55,206 nt of DNA from an uncultured Pedobacter sp. (GTDB lineage: Bacteria; Bacteroidota; Bacteroidia; Sphingobacteriales; Sphingobacteriaceae). Of this stretch, positions 26,020 to 34,360 are shown piece by piece. A program made the translations under genes and the position numbers. The notes below the pieces were generated by a model. It saw nothing but the letters and a program-made list of their open reading frames with translations. It did no database searches and was not told the origin of the DNA. Location: the NCBI RefSeq assembly GCF_913776295.1, contig NZ_CAJYOJ010000061.1, positions 1-55,206 on the forward strand, in the 5' to 3' direction. Numbering within the stretch: the first letter of the stretch is position 1; the number at the start of each line of letters is the position of its first letter.

Positions 26020-27381
26020 TTATTTTGCGGCTGTGGTGGTTTTAGTCCAGATTTTTAATTCGTCGCAGGTATTAAATTCGTCGTCGATTTTAATGTATGT
26101 ACTTTCACGACGTTTCTGAAACCATTCGCTTAAAGTACGATTAATTTTATCACTTTGTGCAGCATCTCTGATTTTTGGGAAATCTTGCGCTAAGTTGGCC
26201 TTGTGAGGTGGAATTTTAGATTTTAGATAAAGAATTCGGTAGCCTTGTTTCCCGTCAGCTGCAGTAAATAAATCAGGTTTAGAAATACCGCCCACTTTCA
26301 TACTATCGATGACCAGAAATACAGAAGGATCCAGTTTATCAACAGGAATAAAGGTACTCCTTGCCTGTACATCCTCGGCATTCATCATCATGCCACCATT
26401 GTATTTACTGTCTTTATTATCAGAATAAAGGTTTGCTGCGGCTGCAAAGCTTAATTTTTTGGCCATAAGGTTGTTGTAAATACTATCTGCATGTAATTTT
26501 AAACGCGTTAAACTTTCTGGTGTAGTTTTAGGCATGATTAAAATATGTCTGACATGTACCTGCTCACCCCGGCGCTCTAAAACCTGTAAAAAGTGAAAAC
26601 CATAATCTGTTTCGAACACCGGCGAAATTTCTCCGGCTTTTAATTTAAATGCCCAGGCTGTAAATTCTTTAACCATGGTGTTCCTATCAATAAAACCGTA
26701 ATCACCACCATCTGAAGCAGAGCCCGGATCTTCGGAATAGGTTTTGGCTAAAACCCCCATATCCTCACCGCTTTTAACCCTTAAACGAAGTGCTTCAATT
26801 TTATCTCGGAATTTTTGTTTTTCTGCTCTGGTTAACTTTGGATTTAAAATAATTTCACCAACCTCAACTTCCGTATTAAATTCCGGAAGGCTATCGCCCA
26901 ACGATTTGAAATATTTTTCCACTTCCATTGGCGTAACGTTAATGTTTTCGGTGATTTTTTGTTGCATTTTATGTGCGATCAATTCATCCTTTATTGATGG
27001 CCTGATTTCATCTTTATACTGCAATACCGATTTGTTTAAGAACTGCTCTAATCGCTCTTGTCCACCGGCACGTTGCATGCTATAACGCATACGCTTATTC
27101 ACTTCATCATCAACAGCACCGTCTTCAACCATTACAGAATCGATTTCCGCCTGTTGTTTCAGTAACTTCTGTGTAAGTGTTTGTTGCAATATCTTACATT
27201 TAATATCATTGTTTGGCTGGTTTCCCTGATAAAGATATTGAGTGTATTGCTGGTTTAAGTCAGATAGCAGGATAATATTATTCCCTACAACGGCAGCAAC
27301 TTTATCTACGGTGTGTTTTTGAGCAAAACTGTTTAAAAACAGGCAAATTAAAGCGATTGCTACTAAAAAAACTTTCTTCAT
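26020..27381 (-). CDS. SurA-like periplasmic peptidyl-prolyl isomerase
   Basis: 453 aa from the ATG at 27381, which gives a signal peptide (MKKVFLVAIALICLFLNSFAQ). Longer starts lack one. Order: signal, SurA N-terminal chaperone domain (about 22-165: VDKVAAVVGNNIILLSDLNQQY...), parvulin domain 1 (about 172-270: VEVGEIILNP...DPGSASDGGDYGFIDRNTMVKEFTAWAFKLKAGEISPVFETDYGFHFLQV), parvulin domain 2 (about 280-385: VRHILIMP...), C-terminal helix. It assists folding of outer-membrane beta-barrels. It lies between the isomerase-less paralogue and moxR in one operon. Confidence 0.93.
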   Translation of the reverse strand: MKKVFLVAIALICLFLNSFAQKHTVDKVAAVVGNNIILLSDLNQQYTQYLYQGNQPNNDIKCKILQQTLTQKLLKQQAEIDSVMVEDGAVDDEVNKRMRYSMQRAGGQERLEQFLNKSVLQYKDEIRPSIKDELIAHKMQQKITENINVTPMEVEKYFKSLGDSLPEFNTEVEVGEIILNPKLTRAEKQKFRDKIEALRLRVKSGEDMGVLAKTYSEDPGSASDGGDYGFIDRNTMVKEFTAWAFKLKAGEISPVFETDYGFHFLQVLERRGEQVHVRHILIMPKTTPESLTRLKLHADSIYNNLMAKKLSFAAAANLYSDNKDSKYNGGMMMNAEDVQARSTFIPVDKLDPSVFLVIDSMKVGGISKPDLFTAADGKQGYRILYLKSKIPPHKANLAQDFPKIRDAAQSDKINRTLSEWFQKRRESTYIKIDDEFNTCDELKIWTKTTTAAK

Positions 27382-27433
27382 TCTATTTATTATATTTTCA
27401 AATTTAATATTTATCATCAAAAAATAAGAGCAG

Positions 27434-28021
27434 TTATAACCTGGCAAGTTTCTTCAGCTCGTTTTCATTGATTTTGATCTGATATTTCTGTTTCAGGCTT
27501 TTTAGCCATTTTTCTTCTAAACTTTGCTGGTAATCAGCAATTACCATCGCTCTTACTTCGCCTAAAGGTTTATTATAATTTTTTTGGTTTTGGACATAAA
27601 ATTCATTTACGGCTTGCTCATCTTCCTGTACCTTATTCCATATTTTTTTTTCTGAAACATTGAACATTAAAACACCTTCCCGATATTCATTCAGTAAGAA
27701 GTCATTGTCTTTGTAGTTAACTCCAGCTTTTTTATGTGTCGCCAATGCATCCTCATATGTTCTGATTTCTTCCTGGTAATCTGCGCTTTTGTCCAATCCC
27801 ATTTCGCGGGCATCTAAAACCTTCAGCTTAAAATTTATGTAAAGGTTTAAATAGGCCTGTAAAGTATCGTACGGTACATTAACATTTCCATTATGGCTTT
27901 TTTTGTATGCCCACATTAATTCTTTAGCACTTATCGATTTTCCGTTTACCACAGCAACGTTTTGTGCAAACGAAATGCTATACATTAAGCAGAAAAAAAA
28001 TAAGGAGTAAGCTTTCTTCAC
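27434..28021 (-). CDS. SurA/PpiC-related protein lacking isomerase domains
   Basis: 195 aa from a GTG at 28021 that opens a clear signal peptide (KKAYSLFFFCLMYSISFAQ). The N-terminal chaperone arm of PpiC/SurA-type proteins (VAVVNGKSISAKELMWAYKKS, 'YLNLYINFKLKVLDAREMGLDKSADYQEEIRTYEDAL') passes directly into the C-terminal arm seen after the parvulin domains in long Bacteroidota PpiC proteins ('LLNEYREGVLMFNVSEKKIWNKVQEDEQAVNEFYVQNQKNY'). Both isomerase domains are absent and the frame is intact. First gene of the surA-moxR cluster, 52 nt before surA. Confidence 0.8.
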   Translation of the reverse strand: MKKAYSLFFFCLMYSISFAQNVAVVNGKSISAKELMWAYKKSHNGNVNVPYDTLQAYLNLYINFKLKVLDAREMGLDKSADYQEEIRTYEDALATHKKAGVNYKDNDFLLNEYREGVLMFNVSEKKIWNKVQEDEQAVNEFYVQNQKNYNKPLGEVRAMVIADYQQSLEEKWLKSLKQKYQIKINENELKKLARL

Positions 28022-28125
28022 ACAGAATACTCTATAAGTTTTAAGGGATAAAAGTAACAATTAGCGGGGCTATTATAAGATATTTAACTAATTTTAACAG
28101 AAATTATTATCGGACAAAAATACGA

Positions 28126-28779
28126 ATGGAAAACCAGGTTACCAACAATGCGAATGCTTTACGTTTATTTTTTACCGACGAAGTTTTTATCCTAAAGGAT
28201 GAAAGCGTAGAAATTATGCCCTTACGTAATGCTGAGCCGGTTTCTGCTATCGAAAATGCTTCCGTTAACCCCGCGGAAGTGCCTGGTTTAAAGTCAGAAA
28301 TAGCACAGATTCCGGAGATTAATCCTACAAATTCCCATAAAGTTTATCCCCAAACTCCTGAAATTCCGCACCATGTGGCAGAATCTGTCCCTGAAAAAAC
28401 ATTTAAATTTTTAGGCGGGAATAAAAAATCTGTACTCATTTTAGTTAATGATAGTGAGCATGAAGTAAGTACCGAGCAGGGTAGGGAGCTGTTGCGGAAA
28501 ATTGTAAAAGCTGTAGATTTGGGGACGCCCGATTTTGCGCTCCTAAATTACTCAAATTACAAAGGAACAGATTTTGTGGAATTGCACCGCTTTTTCAAAC
28601 CCGCCATTATGTTATCTTTTGGTGTAGCTTTTGCTGATTTGAGATTGAATTTTACCTGGCAGAATGAAATCATTGTTCATGAAACTACCAGGATCATCTA
28701 TGCGCCACATCTCCATCATTTGGATAGCGATTTAAATGCAAAAAAAATATTGTGGGGGCACCTTCAGAAAATTAAATAG
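28126..28779 (+). CDS. Hypothetical protein, possibly related to DNA polymerase III psi
   Basis: 217 aa, cytoplasmic. N-terminal segment MENQVTNNANALRLFFTDEVF, then a Pro/Glu-rich variable linker (about 35-95), then a conserved-looking domain from 100: KSVLILVNDSEHEV, 'GRELLRKIVKAVDLGTPDFALLNYSNY', 'KPAIMLSFGVAFADLRLN', ending in 'APHLHHLDSDLNAKKILWGHLQKI'. That last phrase (hydrophobic-P-x-L-x(n)-D-x-x-x-K-x-x-L-W) recalls the C-terminus of HolD-type proteins. This is a weak resemblance, not an assignment. Divergent from the SurA cluster. Confidence 0.6.
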   Translation: MENQVTNNANALRLFFTDEVFILKDESVEIMPLRNAEPVSAIENASVNPAEVPGLKSEIAQIPEINPTNSHKVYPQTPEIPHHVAESVPEKTFKFLGGNKKSVLILVNDSEHEVSTEQGRELLRKIVKAVDLGTPDFALLNYSNYKGTDFVELHRFFKPAIMLSFGVAFADLRLNFTWQNEIIVHETTRIIYAPHLHHLDSDLNAKKILWGHLQKIK

Positions 28780-28787
28780 CTTATGCG

Positions 28788-28920
28788 GTATCGAGTAATT
28801 AGTATTAAGTAATTAGTATTAAGTAATTAGTATAAAGTATCGAGAATGAAGATGTGACACTTACCTCAATATATAAACCTAAACCTTTCCATATTCCAGT
28901 TTTTACCTTTCAACCTTTAC
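28788..28920. repeat. Heptad array B (19 units) before rdgB
   Basis: Nineteen 7-nt units fill the space from 9 nt after the previous gene to 2 nt before the rdgB ATG. The left half (28788-28857) is of the type GTAnTnA (GTAATTA and GTATTAA alternate, later GAATGAA) and has 2 C in 70 nt. The right half (28858-28920) is of the reverse type (ATTCCAG, CTTTCAA, CCTTTAC) and has 1 G in 63 nt. By hand count 40 of 63 lag-7 pairs agree among the first ten units. Confidence 0.85.
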
Positions 28921-28922
28921 CA

Positions 28923-29498
28923 ATGAAAAAAATTGTTTTTGCCACCAATAACCAACATAAAACTGAAGAAATACGTGCTGCTCTTGAAGGTAAATATGAA
29001 GTGTTGAATCTGGCAGACATTGGTTGTTTGGTTGATATTCCTGAGACTGCTGATACTTTTGAGGGCAATGCAACTTTAAAAAGCAGCTATGTATTTGAAC
29101 ATTTTAGCTTGGACTGTTTCGCTGATGATAGCGGTTTGGAAGTAGAAGCCTTAAATAACGAACCTGGTGTTTATTCTGCCCGATATTCCGGTAGCAGGGA
29201 TAGCCTGGATAATATTCACATGGTTTTGGCAAAGCTTGAGGGGAATCCAAATAGAAAAGCGAAGTTTAAAACGGTGATTTCTTTGATGCAGGATGGTAAA
29301 AACCATATTTTTGAAGGGATAATAGATGGAACAATCAGAACAGCTTTGTCGGGTTCAAAGGGTTTCGGGTATGATCCGATTTTTCAGCCAGATGGTTATG
29401 AGATTACTTTTGCCGAAATGGATTTGGCACATAAGAATAAAATTAGTCACAGGGCTATTGCGCTAAAAAAGATGTTGGATTTTTTGAAGGAAATTTGA
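28923..29498 (+). CDS. rdgB: XTP/dITP pyrophosphatase
   Basis: 191 aa from the ATG at 28923, giving the family start MKKIVFATNNQHKTEEIRAAL. The 23 residues of the longer frame are translated heptad array. Motifs: SGLEVEALNNEPGVYSARYSG, FEGIIDGTI, GSKGFGYDPIFQPDGYEITFAEM, KISHRAIALKKM. The enzyme removes non-canonical purine triphosphates (ITP, dITP, XTP) from the nucleotide pool. Confidence 0.96.
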   Translation: MKKIVFATNNQHKTEEIRAALEGKYEVLNLADIGCLVDIPETADTFEGNATLKSSYVFEHFSLDCFADDSGLEVEALNNEPGVYSARYSGSRDSLDNIHMVLAKLEGNPNRKAKFKTVISLMQDGKNHIFEGIIDGTIRTALSGSKGFGYDPIFQPDGYEITFAEMDLAHKNKISHRAIALKKMLDFLKEI

Positions 29499-29533
29499 GT
29501 TATCGTTAAATAGATTAATAAATTTCGATAGGT

Positions 29534-29650
29534 CGTCATTTCGACCGAAGTGGAAAAATCTTGTAACATGATTCAGAGATTTCTCCCCGTCTGTTCGGGC
29601 AGGCCTGTCCGAACAGGCGGGCATTCCGCTGCGCTCCAGTCGAAATGACG
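29534..29650. repeat. Dispersed palindromic element with nested palindrome
   Basis: Outer arms CGTCATTTCGACCGAAG and its partner ending CGAAATGACG. Inside is CTGTTCGGGC/AGGCCTGTCC/GAACAG (29591-29616), itself a palindrome. The element abuts the stop codon of the OstA-like gene. Confidence 0.8.
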
Positions 29651-29651
29651 A

Positions 29652-31985
29652 TCACATTTTACCAACTGACTTTTTCGACTGAATCGAGTCTTTTTTCGGT
29701 AAGATGGGTTTAATGCCAAAATTGGTCGTATCTGTTGGTTTTGTTTGAGGCAATTTCTGATCAACTTTTAAACTATCTTTCCCTGAGGTAATTTTGGGAT
29801 TAACGGCAGGTACCGTTATTGAGGGTTTGCTTGTGGCGGTTGGTAATGGTTTTGCACTTTTTACCGTTTTGCCCGCAGTGGTTTTAGCCTTTGCTTTCGT
29901 TTTAGGTTTCCCGGCTGAACCAATAGCGTCTTTCTTTGACTTCGGACGTTCGGTAGGTTTCCAAGAAAAACCTTTTAATACATGGTCTTTGGCGATGGTA
30001 TTTTCAGGATTCAAAGCTCCCTCTATCCCTTTAATGTACACAATTTCCTCAATCGCATTTTCCTTATCCTTAAAGATGAACTTTATCCTGCTACTGAGCG
30101 TTTGGTTCATCTCTTTATATACCTTTGTACTGTCATCCTGGGTATAATAAATACTTTCGGCATTGCCATCCACATATAAGGTTTTGAATTTTCCATTGGT
30201 AAAGAACCCCGTCATCAACCTGCCTTTGATCTGGTTAAATCTTAACGAATCTTTTGGCGTATTCACCAGAAATGCGTTCCTAAAAGCCTGTAAATTATTC
30301 AGTTTTTTATTCTTAAACTGAACAAATATAGTGTCGCCAACCTGTTGCGAACCTTCCGACCAGATGATTGGGTTGTTGTAGCAACGTAGGGTAGAATCGG
30401 CACTGGTGTAAAACAGGCTGTCGGTTTTGGCCTGGATATTTGTTTTAAAGATCTTTACACCATGATAAGCCTTAATAATACGCGTCTGGACGGTATCAGC
30501 CGGATTAAATTTGGTCGTATCGGTTTTTAATGCTCCCGCTTTTAAATTTCCAAGAACCTTAGTTAAACTATCCTTAGTGCCGGGTTTAATCATCTTTTTT
30601 TGTAAACTATCGATTTTGCTTATCGATGAGTTCTTTATGGCCGGGTTAGTTTTGCCAGCAAGTTCTTTGAGACTATCACTTTTTAACTTAAGCAGGTTTT
30701 TACCAGTTGAATCGGTTTTTCCTTTTAAAATGTTGTTTGTTTGCAGACTGTCCAAATTAAATTTTGGCAGCCCTTTACCAACTGAGTCTGTTTTAGACTT
30801 CAGGCTATCAATATTTTTATCTTTCAGATTAAGCAGGTCAGTGTCGGTACCGCCTTTGTTCTTTTTCTTATTTTCGGTTTTGGTATTACGCTTATTCCTA
30901 TCCTCTTTTTGGCCTAAATCCGCTTCTGGTTTATATTTGGGTTCTCCTTTTTCTTTCTTGCCTCCGTCTTCATCATCTTCTCCAACCTGGTTGTCAGCTT
31001 TAATCGAAATTTTTGGTACTAATTTTAAGGTTTTTTGCAATACCATTTTTGTTTCCAGCGTATCTGCACCCATCCATAAACTATCGGGCCTTTTTTTATT
31101 CTTTACCATTACCGAATCGTCGGTACCTATTCCCAGATAAGCATTTCGGGTAACCAAAGTCCGTTGATCCAGTTTATAATAGTAGCCTAAATCGCCAAAC
31201 ATTTTCATTTTATCTTTCGTATCAGAGAAAACGATGTTTTTAACCGCCTTACCCACACCTTGTTTGCCATAATAATATAAACTATCACCTTTTAAAGATC
31301 GTGTACCTTGTGTGTAAAGATTTTTCTTTCCAAAAAAAGCGTCTTCTGTTAAAGTGTTGTATTGGCCATTTTCGGTATACAGGTTATCATCTTTGCCCTT
31401 AATATTGGTTGGTCCGTAAAAATAGGTCCATTTATCCTGGGTATTGTAACTCATGGTATCGGATTTAATGGTCGATTGAGGCGTAACCACCACCACATCA
31501 TATTTAAAATAGGCTACATTTCTCTGACTAAAATAATATCCATTTTTACTGGTTAGGGTTACATCCTTATTTACAATTTTACCACCACTGGTATAAGTTC
31601 CGATTTTGGTGAGTGTGTTATAATCCAGAATATTAGTGGTTAACACTGAAGTAGGGTCAACCATTCTGACGTTACCGGTTAAATGTGCATGTTTCTTATT
31701 CCCATCATATTCTAGCTGATCGGAATAGATATCGGTGGTAAGCTGGTTGATATGAACGTTTTTAAAAGCTTCGAAATAGTTACGCTCGCTATAAAAAACA
31801 GCACTATCGCAAGCAAGTGTCGCATTATCTTGTTGAAAAACTACGAAATTGAGATAGGTTGCTTTCTTTTTTATATCGCCAGAGATATGCTGATAAGAAA
31901 CAATTTTAATTTTCGAAGCAGTTTGCTGGCCGAATAAAAAGACCGGACTGATTAAAAGGAATAAAAAGACAAATAGTTTTTGCAC
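29652..31985 (-). CDS. OstA-like (LptA/LptD N-terminal type) outer membrane biogenesis protein
   Basis: 777 aa from a GTG. Signal peptide (1-20, VFLFGQ). An OstA/LptA-type beta-jellyroll region follows (about 25-330) with repeats such as 'ATLACDSAVFYSERNYFEAFKNVHINQLTTDIYSDQLEYDG' and 'HLTGNVRMVDPTSVLTT'. Next is a Lys/Asp/Thr/Ser-rich linker (about 335-510) with loose repeats of K-x-D-S-(L/V/T), a second OstA-like stretch (about 510-660), and a Lys/Pro/Thr-rich tail. LptA-like domains bind lipid A in LPS transport. The long linkers look disordered. Divergent from tilS. Confidence 0.85.
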   Translation of the reverse strand: MQKLFVFLFLLISPVFLFGQQTASKIKIVSYQHISGDIKKKATYLNFVVFQQDNATLACDSAVFYSERNYFEAFKNVHINQLTTDIYSDQLEYDGNKKHAHLTGNVRMVDPTSVLTTNILDYNTLTKIGTYTSGGKIVNKDVTLTSKNGYYFSQRNVAYFKYDVVVVTPQSTIKSDTMSYNTQDKWTYFYGPTNIKGKDDNLYTENGQYNTLTEDAFFGKKNLYTQGTRSLKGDSLYYYGKQGVGKAVKNIVFSDTKDKMKMFGDLGYYYKLDQRTLVTRNAYLGIGTDDSVMVKNKKRPDSLWMGADTLETKMVLQKTLKLVPKISIKADNQVGEDDEDGGKKEKGEPKYKPEADLGQKEDRNKRNTKTENKKKNKGGTDTDLLNLKDKNIDSLKSKTDSVGKGLPKFNLDSLQTNNILKGKTDSTGKNLLKLKSDSLKELAGKTNPAIKNSSISKIDSLQKKMIKPGTKDSLTKVLGNLKAGALKTDTTKFNPADTVQTRIIKAYHGVKIFKTNIQAKTDSLFYTSADSTLRCYNNPIIWSEGSQQVGDTIFVQFKNKKLNNLQAFRNAFLVNTPKDSLRFNQIKGRLMTGFFTNGKFKTLYVDGNAESIYYTQDDSTKVYKEMNQTLSSRIKFIFKDKENAIEEIVYIKGIEGALNPENTIAKDHVLKGFSWKPTERPKSKKDAIGSAGKPKTKAKAKTTAGKTVKSAKPLPTATSKPSITVPAVNPKITSGKDSLKVDQKLPQTKPTDTTNFGIKPILPKKDSIQSKKSVGKM

Positions 31986-31989
31986 ACTA

Positions 31990-31997
31990 CAAAGTTA
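31990..31997 (-). promoter_or_regulatory. -7 box of the OstA-like gene
   Basis: TAACTTTG on the minus strand, then TAGT, then the GTG start at 31985. The expected -33 region falls on the palindrome at 32006-32021. Confidence 0.55.
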
Positions 31998-32005
31998 GTT
32001 TTTTG

Positions 32006-32021
32006 TTCCGAACGTTCGGAA
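32006..32021. promoter_or_regulatory. 16-nt perfect palindrome between divergent promoters
   Basis: TTCCGAACGTTCGGAA is exactly self-complementary, has no loop, and sits 8 nt from the ostA-like -7 box and 17 nt from the tilS -7 box, where both -33 contacts are expected. This is the build of a dimer operator. Confidence 0.55.
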
Positions 32022-32038
32022 TACCAGTTAAAATTAAA

Positions 32039-32046
32039 TATTTTTG
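32039..32046 (+). promoter_or_regulatory. -7 box of tilS
   Basis: TATTTTTG, then ATGG, then the ATG at 32051: again exactly 4 nt between box and start codon. Confidence 0.55.
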
Positions 32047-32050
32047 ATGG

Positions 32051-33382
32051 ATGTTACCCCTTAGTCAATTTCAGGATTTTATTGAACAGCAAAAATTGTT
32101 TGTTCAGGGCAATCGCATTCTTTTGGCGGTAAGTGGGGGAAAAGATTCGGTATTAATGTTGCATCTGTTTAAAGCAATAGGTGTTGATGTTGGTGTGGCA
32201 CATTGTAATTTTAATTTGCGTACCGATGAAGCACAGCGAGATGAAAGTTTTGTTGCCTTGTTGGCCAGAAATTTTGAGTTACCTTTTTATGTAACGCATT
32301 TTGACACTAAAAAATATGCGGCTGATAATAAAATTTCTACCCAGATGGCAGCACGCGATTTGCGTTATAACTGGTTTGAAGAAATCAGGCGTAGAGAAGG
32401 ATACGATTACATTGCGCTGGCACAACACCAGAACGATGCGGTAGAAACGGTACTCATCAACCTTACCCGTGGCACAGGCATCAGTGGATTGCATGGCATT
32501 TTTCCTAAACGTGATTTGCTGATCAGGCCTTTACTTTTTTTAAACCGACAGCAGATTGATGAAACCGTAAAAGCTAATAATATAGACTTCGTTGAAGATA
32601 GTTCAAATGCAAGTACAAAATACACCCGGAACAAAATCAGGCTGCAGGTGGTACCGTATTTGCAGGAGATTAACCCTAACCTCGAAAAAACATTCGCCCA
32701 AAATATTGCTCGCTTTTCTGAATTAGAAACTTTTTTGAATATTCAGGTGCAGAAACTTGCTCAGGAGATTCTGGATAAAAGGAATGATGGTATTTATATT
32801 TCTTTAGCTGAAATTTCCAGATTAAATCCACAAAAGTTACTGCTTTATGAGTTGCTTAAGCCGTTTAATTTTGGTGAGAATGTAGTGTATGAGATTATAG
32901 ACAATTTAAATGCTTTGAGCGGTACACATTTTTTTAGCACCACACACCAGGCCATTATTAATAGAAACGATATGGTTATCGTAGAAAAGCATGCATTGTT
33001 TACAGCTAATCAATTTATCCATTCCACAACAGAAAACATTGTATTTGGCAACGCAGAAATCTCCTTAATGTTTACCAGTGAAGTAAAATATGAAGTGAAT
33101 CTGAACAAAGCTTTTGTGGATGCAGACAAATTAATTTTTCCATTAGTACTGCGGAACTGGCAAAATGGCGATAAATTTATTCCATTGGGTATGCGTAAAC
33201 CTAAAAAGGTAAGTGATTATTTTATTGATGAGAAAGTTCCCTTGCATTTGAAAAGCGTTACGCCGATTCTGGTTAATGGGAACGGTGAAATGATCTGGAT
33301 TGCTGGTATGCGGCAGGATAACCGATACAAATTAACTACGGCAACAAAAAAAGTTGCTATATTCGAACTCAAAATTAAATAA
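32051..33382 (+). CDS. tilS: tRNA(Ile)-lysidine synthetase
   Basis: 443 aa. N-type ATP pyrophosphatase that converts cytidine-34 of tRNA-Ile(CAU) to lysidine. P-loop SGGKDS (28-33), 'GVAHCNFNLRTDEAQRDE', 'ALAQHQNDAVETVLINLTRGTGISGLHGI' and 'DSSNASTKYTRNKIR' mark the catalytic domain. The C-terminal TilS domain (about 355-440) ends 'LVNGNGEMIWIAGMRQDNRYKLT'. The next gene starts directly after the stop codon. Confidence 0.97.
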   Translation: MLPLSQFQDFIEQQKLFVQGNRILLAVSGGKDSVLMLHLFKAIGVDVGVAHCNFNLRTDEAQRDESFVALLARNFELPFYVTHFDTKKYAADNKISTQMAARDLRYNWFEEIRRREGYDYIALAQHQNDAVETVLINLTRGTGISGLHGIFPKRDLLIRPLLFLNRQQIDETVKANNIDFVEDSSNASTKYTRNKIRLQVVPYLQEINPNLEKTFAQNIARFSELETFLNIQVQKLAQEILDKRNDGIYISLAEISRLNPQKLLLYELLKPFNFGENVVYEIIDNLNALSGTHFFSTTHQAIINRNDMVIVEKHALFTANQFIHSTTENIVFGNAEISLMFTSEVKYEVNLNKAFVDADKLIFPLVLRNWQNGDKFIPLGMRKPKKVSDYFIDEKVPLHLKSVTPILVNGNGEMIWIAGMRQDNRYKLTTATKKVAIFELKIK

Positions 33383-33871
33383 GTGGAAAGCAAATACGCC
33401 TATATCGAAAAACAATACATCGGCCGTGATTATGTTCGTATTTTCATCAGACTGATTATGGCTGCGTTCTGTTTCGCCGCTTATGTTTACGAGCGCGATC
33501 GTGACAATACGCAAGACCTGTTCCTGGTTGTGGGTTTCGGAATCATAGGTGTTTCTATGCTTTTGCTTTTCCTGATCCAGTACAAAATTGTGGTCGATAA
33601 TGGGAGTATCATCCTGGATGGCCTTTGGACGACTAAACGCGTTAAAATCGACCTGAATAGTATTGTAGATGTACGTAAGGCTACCTATAGCCGTTATTTT
33701 TTTAATAATCCGGTTTACAACCTGCACACAAAAGGTACCATCCGCTTTTATTCATCCGGTAAGGATGCGGTGGTGTTAACCGATCGCGATGGCCTGGAAT
33801 ATTTTATTGGTACCCAAAGGCCTAATGAACTTTTCCTGGTTCTAAAAGAAGAAATGAGAAATCTGAAATAG
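33383..33871 (+). CDS. Membrane protein with PH-like domain
   Basis: 162 aa from a GTG that follows the tilS TAA without any gap, so it is translationally coupled. Two membrane helices (about 19-36 and 46-66) are followed by a cytoplasmic bacterial-PH-type beta domain: 'YKIVVDNGSIILDGLWTTKRVKIDLNSIVDVRKA', 'GTIRFYSSGKDAVVLTDRDGLEYFIGTQRPNELFLVLKEEM'. The final helix and 'TDRDGxEYxIGTQRPxEL' phrase are typical of this group. Function unknown. Confidence 0.8.
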   Translation: MESKYAYIEKQYIGRDYVRIFIRLIMAAFCFAAYVYERDRDNTQDLFLVVGFGIIGVSMLLLFLIQYKIVVDNGSIILDGLWTTKRVKIDLNSIVDVRKATYSRYFFNNPVYNLHTKGTIRFYSSGKDAVVLTDRDGLEYFIGTQRPNELFLVLKEEMRNLK

Positions 33872-34330
33872 CTTTGAAGATAGGCTGATTTTAAGATCGA
33901 AAAAACGTTCGTTGTAAAGACAATCCGGATGCTGCAAATCTTTTGGGAAGCAGTTGCAATAGATTACGGGGCAATCCTGTCCCGCTATCGCTGCTGGTGC
34001 CGTTGGAAAGAACGGCGAGCATTCGTTTGGTCGGGTTTAGGTTTGTTGGGTTTGTGCTACTAGGTCTGTTTTCTCTGCTACCGCCTTAAGTTTTAGCCCT
34101 GATTGCAGCGACAGCCCCGAGGTACGAGGGCTATAGCGTAAAGCAGGAACTAGCTTTAATAAGCCCGAAAAGCCCTGCGCTCCAAAATAAAGACATGAGC
34201 TATTTTAAACGATAGATAATCATCCTATAATTTCTTTAACGGCACTATTAACATTTCCGAAAAGCATAAGCCAATAAAGCCCCCCGTTTTTATTGCAATA
34301 AACCGACACGCATTATAGATTAAAATCGGC
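33872..34330. repeat. Gap filled by dispersed repeats
   Basis: Two elements are visible. 33960-34015 holds GGGGCAATCCTGTCCCGCTATCG...GAACGGCGAGCATTCG. 34095-34190 holds CCCTGATTGCAGCG...GCTATAGCGTAAAGCAGGAA...AGCCCGAAAAGCCCTGCGCTCC, which recurs in pieces at 19700, 22640, 48650 and 52700. No open frame of protein character. Confidence 0.6.
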
Positions 34331-34338
34331 TACATTTG
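34331..34338 (+). promoter_or_regulatory. -7 box of bshA
   Basis: TACATTTG matches TAnnTTTG, 22 nt before the bshA ATG. Confidence 0.5.
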
Positions 34339-34360
34339 CGGTAACAACAATACATTTACA

